Assembly: GCA_013397435.1 (NCBI GenBank)
Contig: VZRG01000030.1
Span: 1,011,477 to 1,075,476 of the forward strand
Direction of reading: 5' to 3'
From: Erythrocercus mccallii
Lineage: Eukaryota; Chordata; Aves; Passeriformes; Dicruridae
Length of the DNA stretch: 64,000 nucleotides
The translations under genes were made by a program, and so were the position numbers. The notes under the pieces were generated by a model. It saw only the letters and a list, made by a program, of their open reading frames with translations. It ran no database searches and was not told the origin of the DNA. This document shows, one piece after another, positions 37,996-49,051 of the stretch. The first letter of the stretch is position 1; every line of letters begins with the position of its first letter.

Positions 37996-40900
37996 TTTGA
38001 GAATGTAATCCAGGGAGGACACATGCCAGACCAAAATGCAACCAAATGCAAAGCTATGGCCAACATACATTAAATAGAGGAAGACAGAAGACATGATTGT
38101 ATTTCCAAAATACAGTGTTATTATTCTACACATTCTTCTCTTGGATAATACCTAAACATGCACAGAACTCAGAAAATAAACCAGTTTTAAAATCATCACC
38201 TCTTCTTCATCCATTTAACTTGTCAGGGCAATCACAAAAGGGTTGGCAGTGATGGCAGCTTTTACAGAAGGGTGGCCTTCAAAATTGGTTGCACAAAACA
38301 ACCTAATTCTGTAGTGTTTAGGGCCAAAAAGACCATGGCATCCACTTCCATACTTACTGCAGTCCAGAAGATTTTACTCTGGATATCTCTTCTTTGAAGT
38401 CATCACTTCTAGCAGAGTTGAGGTTTCAGTGTGGAAAAAACTTCATATATATTCCTCACTCTGGAAGATTAACTACATGCTCAGGTCATTTATGTTCACT
38501 CAGCCTAATTTCTGGTGCACAAGAAGTGCACAGTCCACCTTGGTACTAGAACAAAATTGTAGGACTCCATGAGAAGTTCAAGAAATGGTGACAAGCCAAA
38601 GAGACCAGAACCTTCCAAAAGCTACTTGGCTTCATGACAAAGTTCATGCTATCTCAGCCCTTTGGATAACACAATTTCCTATCCTGGGACTAGGCAACCC
38701 CAAGTGCATCTGGATGTTGCTGTGCCTTACTGATATTGATGCCCACGCCCATTTCATGGCAGTGTCTAAAGACAAGGGTTTCCTATGTTTGGAGGCATTT
38801 GAGCAAGGAGGTCTTGGAATTTGCTTTGAGAAAATCCATGGTTAAAGTAGCCCTAAAGCAAGCCTCTTGCATTTTCCCTCACAAAACTGAACTTGCTGTC
38901 AGCAGTATGAAGTAAGAGCAACCAGCTTCCTCTAGGACCCCCCCCCTTAAAATAAGGGAAGGGATGTGTAAAGCTGGTTTTGCAAGGGTAAGGATCACAG
39001 GCAGCCTGGACTCTCTACTTGCCATCTTGCAAAAGGAAACTGAGGTGGTTACTGGAATCAATGAGAAATCACTGGTTGTGTCTTTAACAGAGGTTGCAGG
39101 AGAACTCCTTTTAAAATAAAACGGCACATTTCCAGCAGTGCATATTCTCTGGAGGAACTGAGTTGAGGTGGATGACATCTGCTGCTTGGTTCAGAGGTGA
39201 GGTGAGGAAGCAGCTAAATCACAGATGAATCAAAGTAAAGCCCTAACATAGCCATAAGGGCCTTGGCACATTCTTTCCTGACTTTTCTTGTCATATTTCA
39301 GCCAAACCTTTTATAATATGACAAATTTTTAAAAACTCTGTACATCTATAAACAACTCTGTGATGAGCAGGAAAAAAAAGTCCCATGTGTTATAAGTTTA
39401 AATATTTAACACCCCTTAATAATACATCATCTTAATATTTGCTTTTGGGAGTGAAAGCAAGCAAGTCTCCCATGAGGATAAGTCAACATGAGTTATAGAC
39501 CATGGACTGCTTGTTTTTAACAGGTAAGCAATAATATGGGGAAAGATCTAATTTGATGAAAAATAATCATCCAACAGCATCACAAAATGAATTTCCAATA
39601 CAAAAAACTTGTTGAGCTGCTTCATGCACTCAAGAAGCCAAGGGACAAATAAACAAAGCAGGATCTGATCACATAGTTAGATATTATTAGATAAATTCAT
39701 TACTTTACAGGATTTTCTACTTATATCAAATGAACTGGGGAAAAATATTTACAATCTGTTTGGTTATATTTGTTGAAAAGCAGCAAAAGCATGAATAAGT
39801 TTTGCAAACAGTTTCCTTATTTACTAAAAAACTGAGAAGAGAATTTGGCTCTTATTTTTGAGAAGACTGAAGATGATAAACTGAAGCACTAGAAAAGGCA
39901 CTTTCTCACTCTAGAAAGGCAATTTCTAGAGAACTACAAATCGTTGAAAGGGAGGACAAGAAACAGACACAAATACCCATTAGCAATAGTCTTTGGACAG
40001 AGAGACAAGGACTTTTGCACACCATCAGCTTCACAGCCCAAGCAGCACAACAATGGCCTCTGCTCCTTGCATGTCCCAGCTTCAAGGTCAGTGCCTTTCT
40101 ATTGAATCAGTATTGCTCTGTGGGGCTCTGATTTGTACAAACTCCAGGTCTAGAAGACTTAGATCTATTTACAACACTTCATTTGAAGAGCAAGTGGCTT
40201 TCTATAAGCATGGGGAACTACTATGTACAATATGTGTTTGAAGAGGTAGATATCAAATAACAGGACATGCTGCAAACACATCTCTTACTCTTAAAAGTTT
40301 GTTTACTTTAACAACTCCTAACACACTCCCTGTAAAGGAGAGATTTTTCTTAGCATTCACCAATCTTACTTGGAAATAAGACAGCAGAGGGAAGTAAAAT
40401 GCAGCTCCCAAGATGTTTTACCAGTGACATCAGATCAAAAATATTCCTTCGTGATTCACACACAGCTAAGTGTTACACAGAGATTAATTCTCCCACTTGT
40501 TGATGTCAGTCCCCGCAAGACAACCATGAATTTCATTTGAGAACCATTAGAATGAGCTAAAACTATACAAATTTATAACAAGGATAACTATAAATTTCCT
40601 TTAATTTCAAACTAAAGAGAATTTAGGAGCCAGATCATTCTGCTTTTACCCATTGATATTATGTCATTAAAAAATGAAGTAGAGTTAGAGCAAATAAAAT
40701 ATTTCTTTCATTACTCCATTATTTAGACACTCTGTCATTTTACTTGGCTTTTGACTTCACAGCAGATCTTTTTCCCTAGTAGGAGTTGTCTGGGTGGCAC
40801 TCCTCACTACATCCCAAAATAGCCTCTTTGACAGGTTATTTTCCAGAAAAAGAGACTCTGCTCTGTTTTCCATACAAAACAGATGATGATTGTGTGCGCA

Positions 40901-41100
40901 AATCTGATACATCCCAGGCACACTTTCTTTGCACTGAATTAGTCATGTTTCGTTACATAAAGAATTAAAGTGCTTCCCAATTTTGAATAAAGAGCTAGAC
41001 TTTGACATTGACCTTTATTTTATTGATAGGGAAACATTTTTTTTTTCCAACTCTAATGATAATCTCAATTAGTACCTTCTTCTGAAGCTGTTCTTCTAGG

Positions 41101-41120
41101 CATCATTTATCATCATTTAT
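41101..41120. repeat. 10-bp tandem duplication
   Basis: CATCATTTAT occurs twice without mismatch, followed by a partial third copy (CA). Confidence 0.9.
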
Positions 41121-43025
41121 CAAGACTAAATATTAAAACCTACATGTTTATTATTTTGGGAAAAAAGGGCTAAAAAGACTAGCTTTTTACTTGAAAATTT
41201 GGGCAATAACTTTGCCTTCACAGTAAAACCAGTAGCCAAATCTGGACTCAACCACATTAGCAGAAATCTTTCCCTAAACTTAATAAGGACCAGGATTTCA
41301 CCCTAAGACTTTAAAACAAGTAAAAGGAAAGAACAAAGCTTACTTCTATAACAAGAAAAGAGAGCAAAGAAAGATGAAAATGGATTTGCTTTTTTTTTAA
41401 GAGTTAAAAGGTCATTCATCTTTACTAAATCTGTTGAAACAAATGTCATTAGATGTAGAAGATATAAAAGGTCAAATAAATATCCTGAACATGGAGCCAA
41501 AATGTTACAGGAAGACTAAAGGAAGAGGAGAGGAACATTTCTTCCTATGAGGATAAATTTATTAAAGAATAAAAATAATTTTGGAAAAAAGCATCTCAAG
41601 GGAATAAAAGGTCCATGTGGCAAAATTGGAAATAGCAAGCCTGCATTAGAGAGAGATAATATTCCTTTATTGAATATCTAAGAAGCAAGTGGTAACAAGA
41701 AGCTATATAATATCTAGAACATTTCTGAACATGGTTTTTGAAACTTAAAATTCATAGGAATCATGCCCAAAAGAGGAAAGAACATTCCATGACAGAATGG
41801 TATCTGTCGAATTCAGTTTGAATAATTATAGCAGATCAAGAAATGAAAACAAAAGCAAAAAAGAAAAAAGTCTGAAAAAAAAAAACCAGCACTAAGGACA
41901 GAAATGTTAATTTATCAATGGATCAGTTTAGCAAAGAAGGCACTCAGACTACATTGATCCTTTAACTCAGGGATAAGTATCTTTTCCACAGTCATCTTTG
42001 AAAAGAAGGTATTCACATACATACAATTCTCTTCAAAAATTATAAAATTTTGGAATTGTAAATGAAACATCTGCTCAGAGCAAATGTCCAAACCAAAACA
42101 AGAGAATCACTGACTTTGCCACCAACTTCCAACAAAATAAGAGTTATCACCCAAGAAGATTTATTCAGGAAAACATTTTTTGTCTAAGTGCTGCATGTTT
42201 GGGCTCCCATAAACATTAAAATTCTTTGATAAATTTATTTATTCTTCTGTATTTTCTAAACTTCCATCACTAGAAATTACCTACATTTTTAGACAATTTA
42301 TGATAAAATAATTGCATTACACTATTTTTCTTATGATTTAAGTAACTGTCAGTGTTCTCATTGTTTCTCTTCTTGATACTGACAAGCATTCTGAATAATA
42401 AGTGATTTTTCTAATTCCAAATACACTATTTTTAGAGAAAAATATGTTCTGTAGAATTTATAGCATATTTTGTATATTTTCTAATTTGATTATATGAGAT
42501 CAGCTACAATGTGATCCAAATGCAGAATGCACTTTGCCAAATTTAATGCCCTGTTTCCACAGTCTCACCCTTCTCTTCTGACTTGTAAAATACCTGCAAC
42601 AGAATAAACATAAATACATTGAGAAATGTAATATTTCTGTATTCAGTGATAGAGTACCTGCACCTGTTTCCAGATATCAAGTATTTCACATTGTAACGTA
42701 AGGCTACAAAGGAGCAAACTGCAGCTGTCCACTGCTCTTTAATCTTCAGGTGTCAAAGAATCACAAATTTAAGAACTTGGCTTCATCAGCTGTACTGTAT
42801 GTATGGGACAATTAAGCACAGAATTAGGAAGTAAATTACCCAACATCTATTGTCCTGTGATGGGGACAGACGGAGTTTCTATCAGCCAGTCTTAACTGTA
42901 CTAATCTTCCTGTTTCTCCCCTTGTAAGGTAAAAGTCTGAACAGAGATTCATGTGCCAAAAGTGGGCAGTGGTACAGTTGTACAGCAGGAAAGATGAGAA
43001 GAGAGCCTCACAAAACACACCTGGG

Positions 43026-43051
43026 CAGAGTAACTGTGCAGAGTAACTGTG
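43026..43051. repeat. 13-bp tandem duplication
   Basis: CAGAGTAACTGTG occurs twice, exactly and head to tail. Confidence 0.92.
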
Positions 43052-44043
43052 GAGTGAGCTGAGATTGGCATTTACAGCCTGTCCATGGTTCTTCAGTGAA
43101 CACACAGCCATTGGTATACACAAGGCTGCTTAGCCACCCTCAGCCCTCTTCCACTGATGCTAGGACTACTGTGAGTTATTTCTTTTTCGCTTCCAGACAC
43201 ATGTTTGCAAGCTGTTCCTGGGAAATTAGTAGGCTCCAAACACACACCTTTGGTTATTCAGCAGTGACTAGTTGTTTGTCCATATCCCCCTGTGAGCCAG
43301 AGAAATAGGACAGAAGAGGGGAGCACATGCAAAAAGAAGTTCTCTTTTGCCAGGAGCCAAGTTACAGGAGCAGTTTGTGCCTCTCTGTTGTACAATGGGG
43401 ATCTACATTAGATGTTTAATGCTATATACACTTAAATCAGTTTTACTGCAAGGCTTCCTTGCCTCCTAGATCTGGTATTCCCTTTCCTCTGGCCAGCAGG
43501 ACTAAACTTGTCACAGCTGGAAAACTCATCTCTCACACACACTCATCCCAAATGAGCATTGCACAGAGTTTGTATATATTTCTGAGTGTAGTGGTACTTC
43601 CAACATCCTCTTTCAGGGAAAACTTCTGTAAATATATCAGTTACAGAGAAAAGTCTATTCAAAACAAAACAGCAAAATCCACAAGCAAAAATCCCACAAC
43701 CCATATTTTTGCAGCTTTATCTGGAGCAGAAGTCTGAAATGCAATGGTAGCACAAAGAAAGGCTCTTTCTGATCACAAGCAAATTGATAAAGGTCAGAAT
43801 TCTTTTTCAGATGGTATGTCCATCCAAACTAATATTTTACCCTCTTTTGCAATTAAAACATGTACAGTGATCTCCACTGGAGAATAGTTGTCATTCTAGC
43901 ATGTTGTTTCCTAACCATCCATCATCTTGCCTGTCTCTGGCCCTGCCTACTTCCAAACACAAAGATAATTTTCCTAAATCACAGTTTTAACTAGTCACTA
44001 TTCACTTCCAATCCCATGATGAGGTCTGACTTCTCTACAGGAT

Positions 44044-44970
44044 TGTCCTGGTTTCAGCTGGGACAGAGTTTATTCTCTTAGTAACTGCTACAGTACTGTG
44101 GTTTTGGGGTTTGTATGAGAATAATGTTGACAACAAACTGATGGTTCAGTTGCTGCTACTTAATTATTACTCTAAATCAAGGATTTTTCTGCAACTTATG
44201 TTCTGCCAGTTTGTTGCTAGAGGACTCAAAATGAGGGACACACACACGGTCAAGTTGTCAGGGCAAAAGGAGAAAGTTTATTTTTTTACCTCAATTTACA
44301 TAGATTTTGGACAATGACCAGGGATTGGAAGATGAAGGTTGTCACCTCTCCAACCACACTGGCCAAACTAGAAGTCCATCAAATTGCTCTTCCCCAGGAG
44401 AAAAATGTCAACAAAAAGAAACAGCTACAATAACAATACGTTGTTTATGTGAAAATCCGTGACAAACTTCATTACAAAAATGTAAATATAGGCTGAAAAG
44501 AACAGGGCGATACCAGTGAGGAGCTGCACAAAATGCTGTGAGACAGCATGGCCAACACAACTCACACAAACTGGCCAAAGGGGTATCCCATACCACAGAC
44601 CATTATGCCTAATATATGAACCAGGTGAGCAACCTGAAGGGGAGGCAATTGCTGACTGGGGTCAGTCTGGCCATTAGTCAGCACATAACAGATGAGTAAC
44701 AGCAAGATGAGTAACTGATTGTGAATCCCTTATTTCTCTTGAATCCTGTTACTTTCTCCCTCTCCTTATCATTACAGTTATTATTAGTAATAGCAACAGC
44801 ATTATTACTATTACTATAATTATTATATTTTGTGTCAATTATCAAAAATTGGTCTTATCTCTGTCCACAAGCTTTATATTTTCTTTATCACTCTCCTCCC
44901 ATTCATGTGTGGGGGAGTTAATAAGTGGCTGTGTGGTACTTTGGGTGCCAGTTAGGGTTAAACCCAGACA
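44044..44970 (+). mobile_element. Degenerate solo LTR of an avian endogenous retrovirus, with internal insertion
   Basis: The left edge begins TGTCCTGGTTTCAGCTGGGA, the hallmark start of an abundant passerine LTR family. The right edge is GGTTAAACCCAGACA. Internal landmarks match in order: GTATGAGAATAATGTTGA (44114-44131), AAACTGGCCAAAGGGGTAT (about 44567-44585), a decayed TATA region (44611-44618), a TTATTA-rich stretch (44777-44828), and GTGGCTGTGTGGTACTT near the end. AGGAT at 44039-44043 is repeated exactly at 44971-44975, giving a 5-bp target-site duplication typical of ERVL-like elements. No internal retroviral genes remain. The LTR is about 300 bp longer than I expect because of unrelated sequence at about 44245-44540. 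Many substitutions and few CpGs suggest an old, inactive copy. Confidence 0.92.
44245..44540. mobile_element. Probable nested insertion within the LTR
   Basis: The surrounding LTR landmarks are collinear with the remembered family pattern on both sides, but this segment does not match it. At its left part is TGTCAGGGCAAAAGG (44256-44270), followed by TTTATT (44277-44282). On the minus strand this reads AATAAA about 20 bp before a terminal CCTGACA, as in the 3' end of a second, reverse-oriented LTR. I could not find the other end or a clear target duplication, so it may instead be a divergent LTR subfamily. Confidence 0.35.
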
Positions 44971-44975
44971 AGGAT

Positions 44976-45549
44976 AAAAGATAAAACTACTTACCTCTAT
45001 TGCACAGGTCTAGAAAGAACTCACCTTAGCTATCATCTCTAATTCACACCAAGAGGTTCAATGACTTCTTCACTCATACCTGTATCTTTTTCCAACTTTT
45101 CCTACTTCATCAACTAGGTGCTCTTCATAAAACATGCATACATCTGGTTCACTCTCTTTCTTTATACCCCACCACAAAATTTCTGTCTGTTTCAAAGCCT
45201 AATAAAAGCTTGACAATAATTAGGCTATTATGATACCACAAGTTCCCCTTAGCCAATTTTAACCAATATTTCTCACTGCTTCATTTTGACCCCTTCTCCT
45301 CCTGCATTCACCACCTTTCTTGTACTTATATTGTAACCTTCTTCATAGCACACTTTCATGCTCGATTTTTTGTAGAACACTAAATACATGAGACTTTGGT
45401 CCATAGCTTTTGTCTGATTACTACAGCAATGCAACTTGTAATATTAAAATGAGCAAAACAATAAATTATAAAAAATTTACATTTTCACATGCTAATCAGC
45501 ATCCTGAGATACATTCCAAGGCCACATTACACATGTGCATATCCTGTCA
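44976..45549. other. Noncoding DNA between LTR and SINE
   Basis: AT-rich and pyrimidine-rich sequence with no frame or repeat that I recognise. Confidence 0.6.
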
Positions 45550-45687
45550 AGACTTCAGCTCAGTTGGTTAGAGCATGGTGCTAATAATGCCAAGCTCATG
45601 GATTTGATCCCGGTATGGGCCATTCATTTAAGAGTTGGACTTGGTGATCTTGTGGGTCCCTTCCAACCAGAATATTCTGTGATTCTG
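45550..45687 (+). mobile_element. TguSINE1-like SINE (tRNA-Ile head, CR1 tail)
   Basis: The 5' half closely follows a tRNA-Ile gene: A box CAGCTCAGTTGG (45556-45567), anticodon loop CTAATAA within GGTGCTAATAATGCCAAG, B box GGATTTGATCC (45600-45610), and the acceptor end GGGCCA at 45617-45622. The 3' half (GAGTTGGACTTGGTGATC through CCCTTCCAACCAGAATATTC and TGTGATTCTG) is a CR1-type tail that would recruit CR1 reverse transcriptase. This chimeric structure is that of the passerine tRNA-Ile/CR1 SINE family. Substitutions in the 5' acceptor strand (GACTT instead of GGCCG) and in the B box mean it cannot encode a functional tRNA. A short AGACT repeat flanks it but is weak evidence of a target duplication. 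Confidence 0.93.
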
Positions 45688-46345
45688 AGACTGCTCTATG
45701 AGACATACTTTACATGCACAGCTAAAGGCACAGACAGGACACATAGTTCTTTCTACTGCTGCTGCTGCTCCTTCTGATCAGGATGGCCATTAGTTAAAAT
45801 ATGGTAAATGGATAAGAATGACAGCATATGTTGAAAATTAAATTTATATTTTTCTACTACTGTGGACTGTAGACTGTGTACCTCACAATTCCTGTTGGAA
45901 AAAGTAAAACCAAGAAAATCCTCTAATTTTCCCAACACAGAAGGCACATAGGATCCTTCCTACCACATTTTCCTAAATTGTGGATGCCACATCCCCCTCT
46001 GGCAAGCTGGAAACAAAGTTCAGGTATCCTCAGAACAGCAAAGTTTAATCCACTAGACCAATCACCTCACAAAATTTGGTTTCCATTAACTACTGTTCGT
46101 TCTACATATTTAGATTCAGGAATCTCTAGAGATTTTTTAGCTGAATGTGTTTGTGACATTCTTTCTGGACCTGCTCCAGGGTGCTAACTGCACAGATGTT
46201 AGCTGCCTTGTACTGCTCTAGTGAATGTTTCAAACTCTGTAACTGATCTAGGTGTATAATGGTGAAAGCAATATGTAGGGTGTTTTTATTTTTCATTTAA
46301 GAAACAAATAATTTGCAGAATGTTTGTTTGAAAGGTTAAGTCCAT
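45688..46345. other. Noncoding DNA, no gene seen
   Basis: Includes a short (CTG)n run near 45757-45768. Open frames of up to 69 codons show no features. Confidence 0.55.
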
Positions 46346-46532
46346 AAAAAAAAAAAAACAAACACACAAAAATATAACCCAAAAAACTCTAACAACCACA
46401 AAAAAAAAAAAAACCAGACAAAAAAACCCAAAGAAATCCCCCATCAAAACAACAAACAAACAAAAAAAAACCCAAACCAAACCAAAGCAAAAAATTCACC
46501 AACCAAATTAAAAGCAAACAAACAAACAACCC
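46346..46532. repeat. Long A/C-only low-complexity tract
   Basis: About 190 bases with very few G or T, composed of poly-A runs, AAACCC, CAAACAAA and AAACCAAACC words. A minus-strand open frame of Phe/Val/Leu/Gly composition arises here and should be ignored. Confidence 0.9.
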
Positions 46533-46997
46533 CTACCAGGATTTTTCAGGGTATAGGAAAAGTGCAATTCAAAAATATTCACTATACATAATTTTATTCC
46601 TACAAAGAACAGGAAACTGGACCTTTGCATCCTCAACTTCAAGGCCGTGTATTTGAGAATAAAATTATTTAGGTCCTAGAGTTCTTCTACTAACAGTAAC
46701 AAAACACACAAAATCCCCTAAATAAGAGAAATTTCAACAAATTCCACTTATCACTTGCCTTGAAGAATATGTAAAAATATTTGCTCAGTTATCAAGCTTA
46801 ACAAATTTTATGGACATTTTCCTCATTCTGGGAAAGACTGGACCTTGACTACTTGGCATTTTCAAATGAGGCTATATCCTCCATAACATTATACATAGCA
46901 GTAAACAAATATTCCAAAACAACATAGAAAATAGACATGAAGTGCATTCTGAATCAGATCTGACCCATAAAAAATAAAAAGAAAAAGGAGAAAGGCA

Positions 46998-47122
46998 AAA
47001 AATGGGGACCATCCCCCCCCCGCCATTTCCTGAAAGTGATGTTTTTGGTTTTTTTTGTTGTTGGTTGCGGTTTTTTCCTTTTGTTTGTTTTGGTTCTGGG
47101 GTTTTATTGGTTGTTTTCTTTC
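46998..47122. repeat. Poly-C run followed by T/G-rich tract
   Basis: A C9 run at about 47010-47020 is followed from 47036 by TTTTTGG, TTGTTG, TTTGTTTG and GGGGTTTT words. It is opposite in strand to the A/C tract 500 bp upstream. The 62-codon frame within it is low complexity. Confidence 0.82.
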
Positions 47123-47604
47123 TTTTACCTGAATAAATTAATAATCAACAATTTATGGAAACAAGGAAGGAAGAATTATGAAAATGAACAGACTAATACA
47201 CATTTTTTGTTTTTAAATGCTTAAACATAATCTATTTGATAAGCTGTTATTTATCTAGAAAAAATGTTGCCAAATTAACAACACAACATTAAAAAAATTA
47301 GAAAGATCAAACTAAACCTCAAATTTAAAAATAACCGGTAAAACAATGATCCCTGACTTTGGAACCATGAATAAAATTGTACAGTCTTTTAGCATTAAAC
47401 CTTCATAAATCATATTATTTTTAGCAACACATTAGAGTTACTCTTTTATAAAATTAGATTATCAAAAGGCTGAAAACAGCCTCTAGCTGCATATTCCAAT
47501 GGATGGGATACAGTAGTGATTAAAAACTAGTTGCTTCATTGGTAGAAGTAAAATACCTGCAGCACCAAAGAAAATCCTGGTCCAAACTTCAAGAACTATT
47601 TTTC

Positions 47605-47665
47605 TGTAAAGCAATATAGCTCCACTGACTTCAGCTATACTGAATTACACCTACTGGGGATCAGG
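47605..47665. mobile_element. Trace of ancient amniote repeat
   Basis: TAGCTCCACTGACTTCAGCTATACTG followed by TACACCTACTGGGGATCAGGATC resembles the old archosaur/turtle repeat with TCCACTGACTTCA, TTACACC and GGATCAGGATC blocks in that order. Recognised from memory, with the family name uncertain. Confidence 0.45.
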
Positions 47666-48810
47666 ATCATAAATCTTCACAGTGAAATAAAGTAGCTCTT
47701 CAATAGCATCCATAAATTCAACACCTCATAAAGACCAAACAAAATTCTGCAAATATAATCAGATATCAGTGCTACACATTGGCTATAAAATATTAACTCC
47801 TACCCTAGACATGGCACTAAACAGAAGAATTGTTTGTATTTTAAATCCTGCTTTGTGACAGGAGGTAAGAGCGGATAAGGATCACTCTATGTAATGATTT
47901 TGACAAACCAAAGTATGTTGTACTGCCAACTGGATGCTTAGAGCTAATTTTGCCTTTGTGAAGAGCTGCAGTAAAAGTCTTGTAAACCACCAAAATTCTC
48001 AGACTCAGTTAAGACATGGCATATAATCTGGTTCTCCCTATTAGAATAAAATTTATATTCAAGGAGATGATGTTTAGTCTGCATATTTTACAGTTATAAC
48101 CAAGCTATATATCCATCTACTAGAATAATTTCTGATTAATAACGCTCCTGTGTCTCAGATAGGATTAAATGAAAACAAGATAAAGAAAATTAAACTGTAC
48201 TTTAAAAATCAAAGACTCACCAGACACAATTTTTTTGGAATTTATTTGGAATTAAGAGGAAAAATCTGTTACCAATTTTACACCTGGGAGATGGAGATTC
48301 TGGGATCAGGAAAAGAATATCTGGATAATCACTTTGAGAGCTTCTTTAGCAGGGGAGTCACTTGCTAACTTGCTTGTTAGTGGTGGAGAAAAAAACCCCA
48401 ACTTTTAAAATAGCCATGAGTTTAGCATGTCACTACCTTTAGATTTGCTTGACTGAAAACAGGTTACAAAATTTGAAATAAAAAAACCCACAAAACAGAC
48501 TCAGAATAATTAATTCTGTTTAGATAAGATGAACTACCACAAGAAGAATTAATTTTGCAGTATCTCAAATGTCATTTTGTAATAATCATCAGCAGATGGC
48601 AAATACTGGATCCTTTGGCCCCAGCAGGAAGTGTTTTAAAGGGAAAGTCTTTGGAGAAGCAACATTCCAGTAGCATCCCTACATTTCAATTTAACAACAG
48701 AAACAAAAATTTTGGAGCTTTTAAAACTCAAAAGTAGCTTAATGATACATGATGACTTCAGAAAGAAGAAAATGAAGTTTCTGCTAAAATCTGTCAACTT
48801 TTTTAAGAGT

Positions 48811-48830
48811 TTAACAGGTTAACCTGTTAA
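48811..48830. promoter_or_regulatory. Perfect 20-bp palindrome
   Basis: TTAACAGGTTAACCTGTTAA is exactly its own reverse complement, with no spacer. It carries GTTAA half-sites similar to those of HNF1 and CAGGT words similar to ZEB/E2-box sites on both strands. It could be a dimeric factor site or chance; no neighbouring promoter is visible. Confidence 0.4.
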
Positions 48831-48998
48831 CCCTTCCATCTTGTTGAAAGAACTATAGATACATAGCTGAATGTGACCTGCTTTGCCTCCTCAAAATTTG
48901 CGGAGAATTTAATGCACTCAATATCTGTAAATTTCCCACCCTCAGCTTTTCATATGATATGGGATATTTTGCAAATATTTTGACACAACATCCAGAAC

Positions 48999-49051
48999 AG
49001 GGCCATGTGGTCATGTGAGTCCCTTCCAACTCAGAATATTCTGTGATTCTG
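48999..49051 (+). mobile_element. Truncated SINE/CR1 tail fragment
   Basis: AGGGCCATGTGGTCATG followed by GAGTCCCTTCCAACTCAGAA and TATTCTGTGATTCTG matches the 3' tail of the SINE at 45550-45687. The tRNA head is missing, so this is either a 5'-truncated SINE or a very short CR1 copy. GCAAAGATA follows it and a similar GCAAATATT occurs about 28 bp upstream, a possible but imperfect target duplication. Confidence 0.85.

Larger units (their letters stand above)
35913..44038. other. Noncoding DNA, no gene seen; one ancient repeat trace
   Basis: Open frames do not exceed 99 codons and lack domains. A short palindrome-like phrase ACTCCACTGAAATCAATGG lies at 37958-37976. Small exact duplications occur at 41101-41120 (10 bp) and 43026-43051 (13 bp), and a C9-10 run near 38939-38948. 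37330-37640 has the texture of a conserved noncoding element but no decisive motif. Nothing else is recognisable. Confidence 0.5.
47123..48998. other. Noncoding DNA, no gene seen
   Basis: AT-rich. A second trace of the ancient repeat lies at about 47605-47665, and the 20-bp palindrome at 48811-48830. Open frames up to 72 codons have no support. Confidence 0.5.

Noticed and set aside
45550..45622. A functional tRNA-Ile gene
   Set aside because: The acceptor stem does not pair (GACTT against GGGCC), the B box is mutated, and the sequence continues into a CR1-type tail. It is a SINE head.
46286..46480. Small hydrophobic Phe/Val-rich minus-strand peptide
   Set aside because: It is translation of the A/C low-complexity tract.
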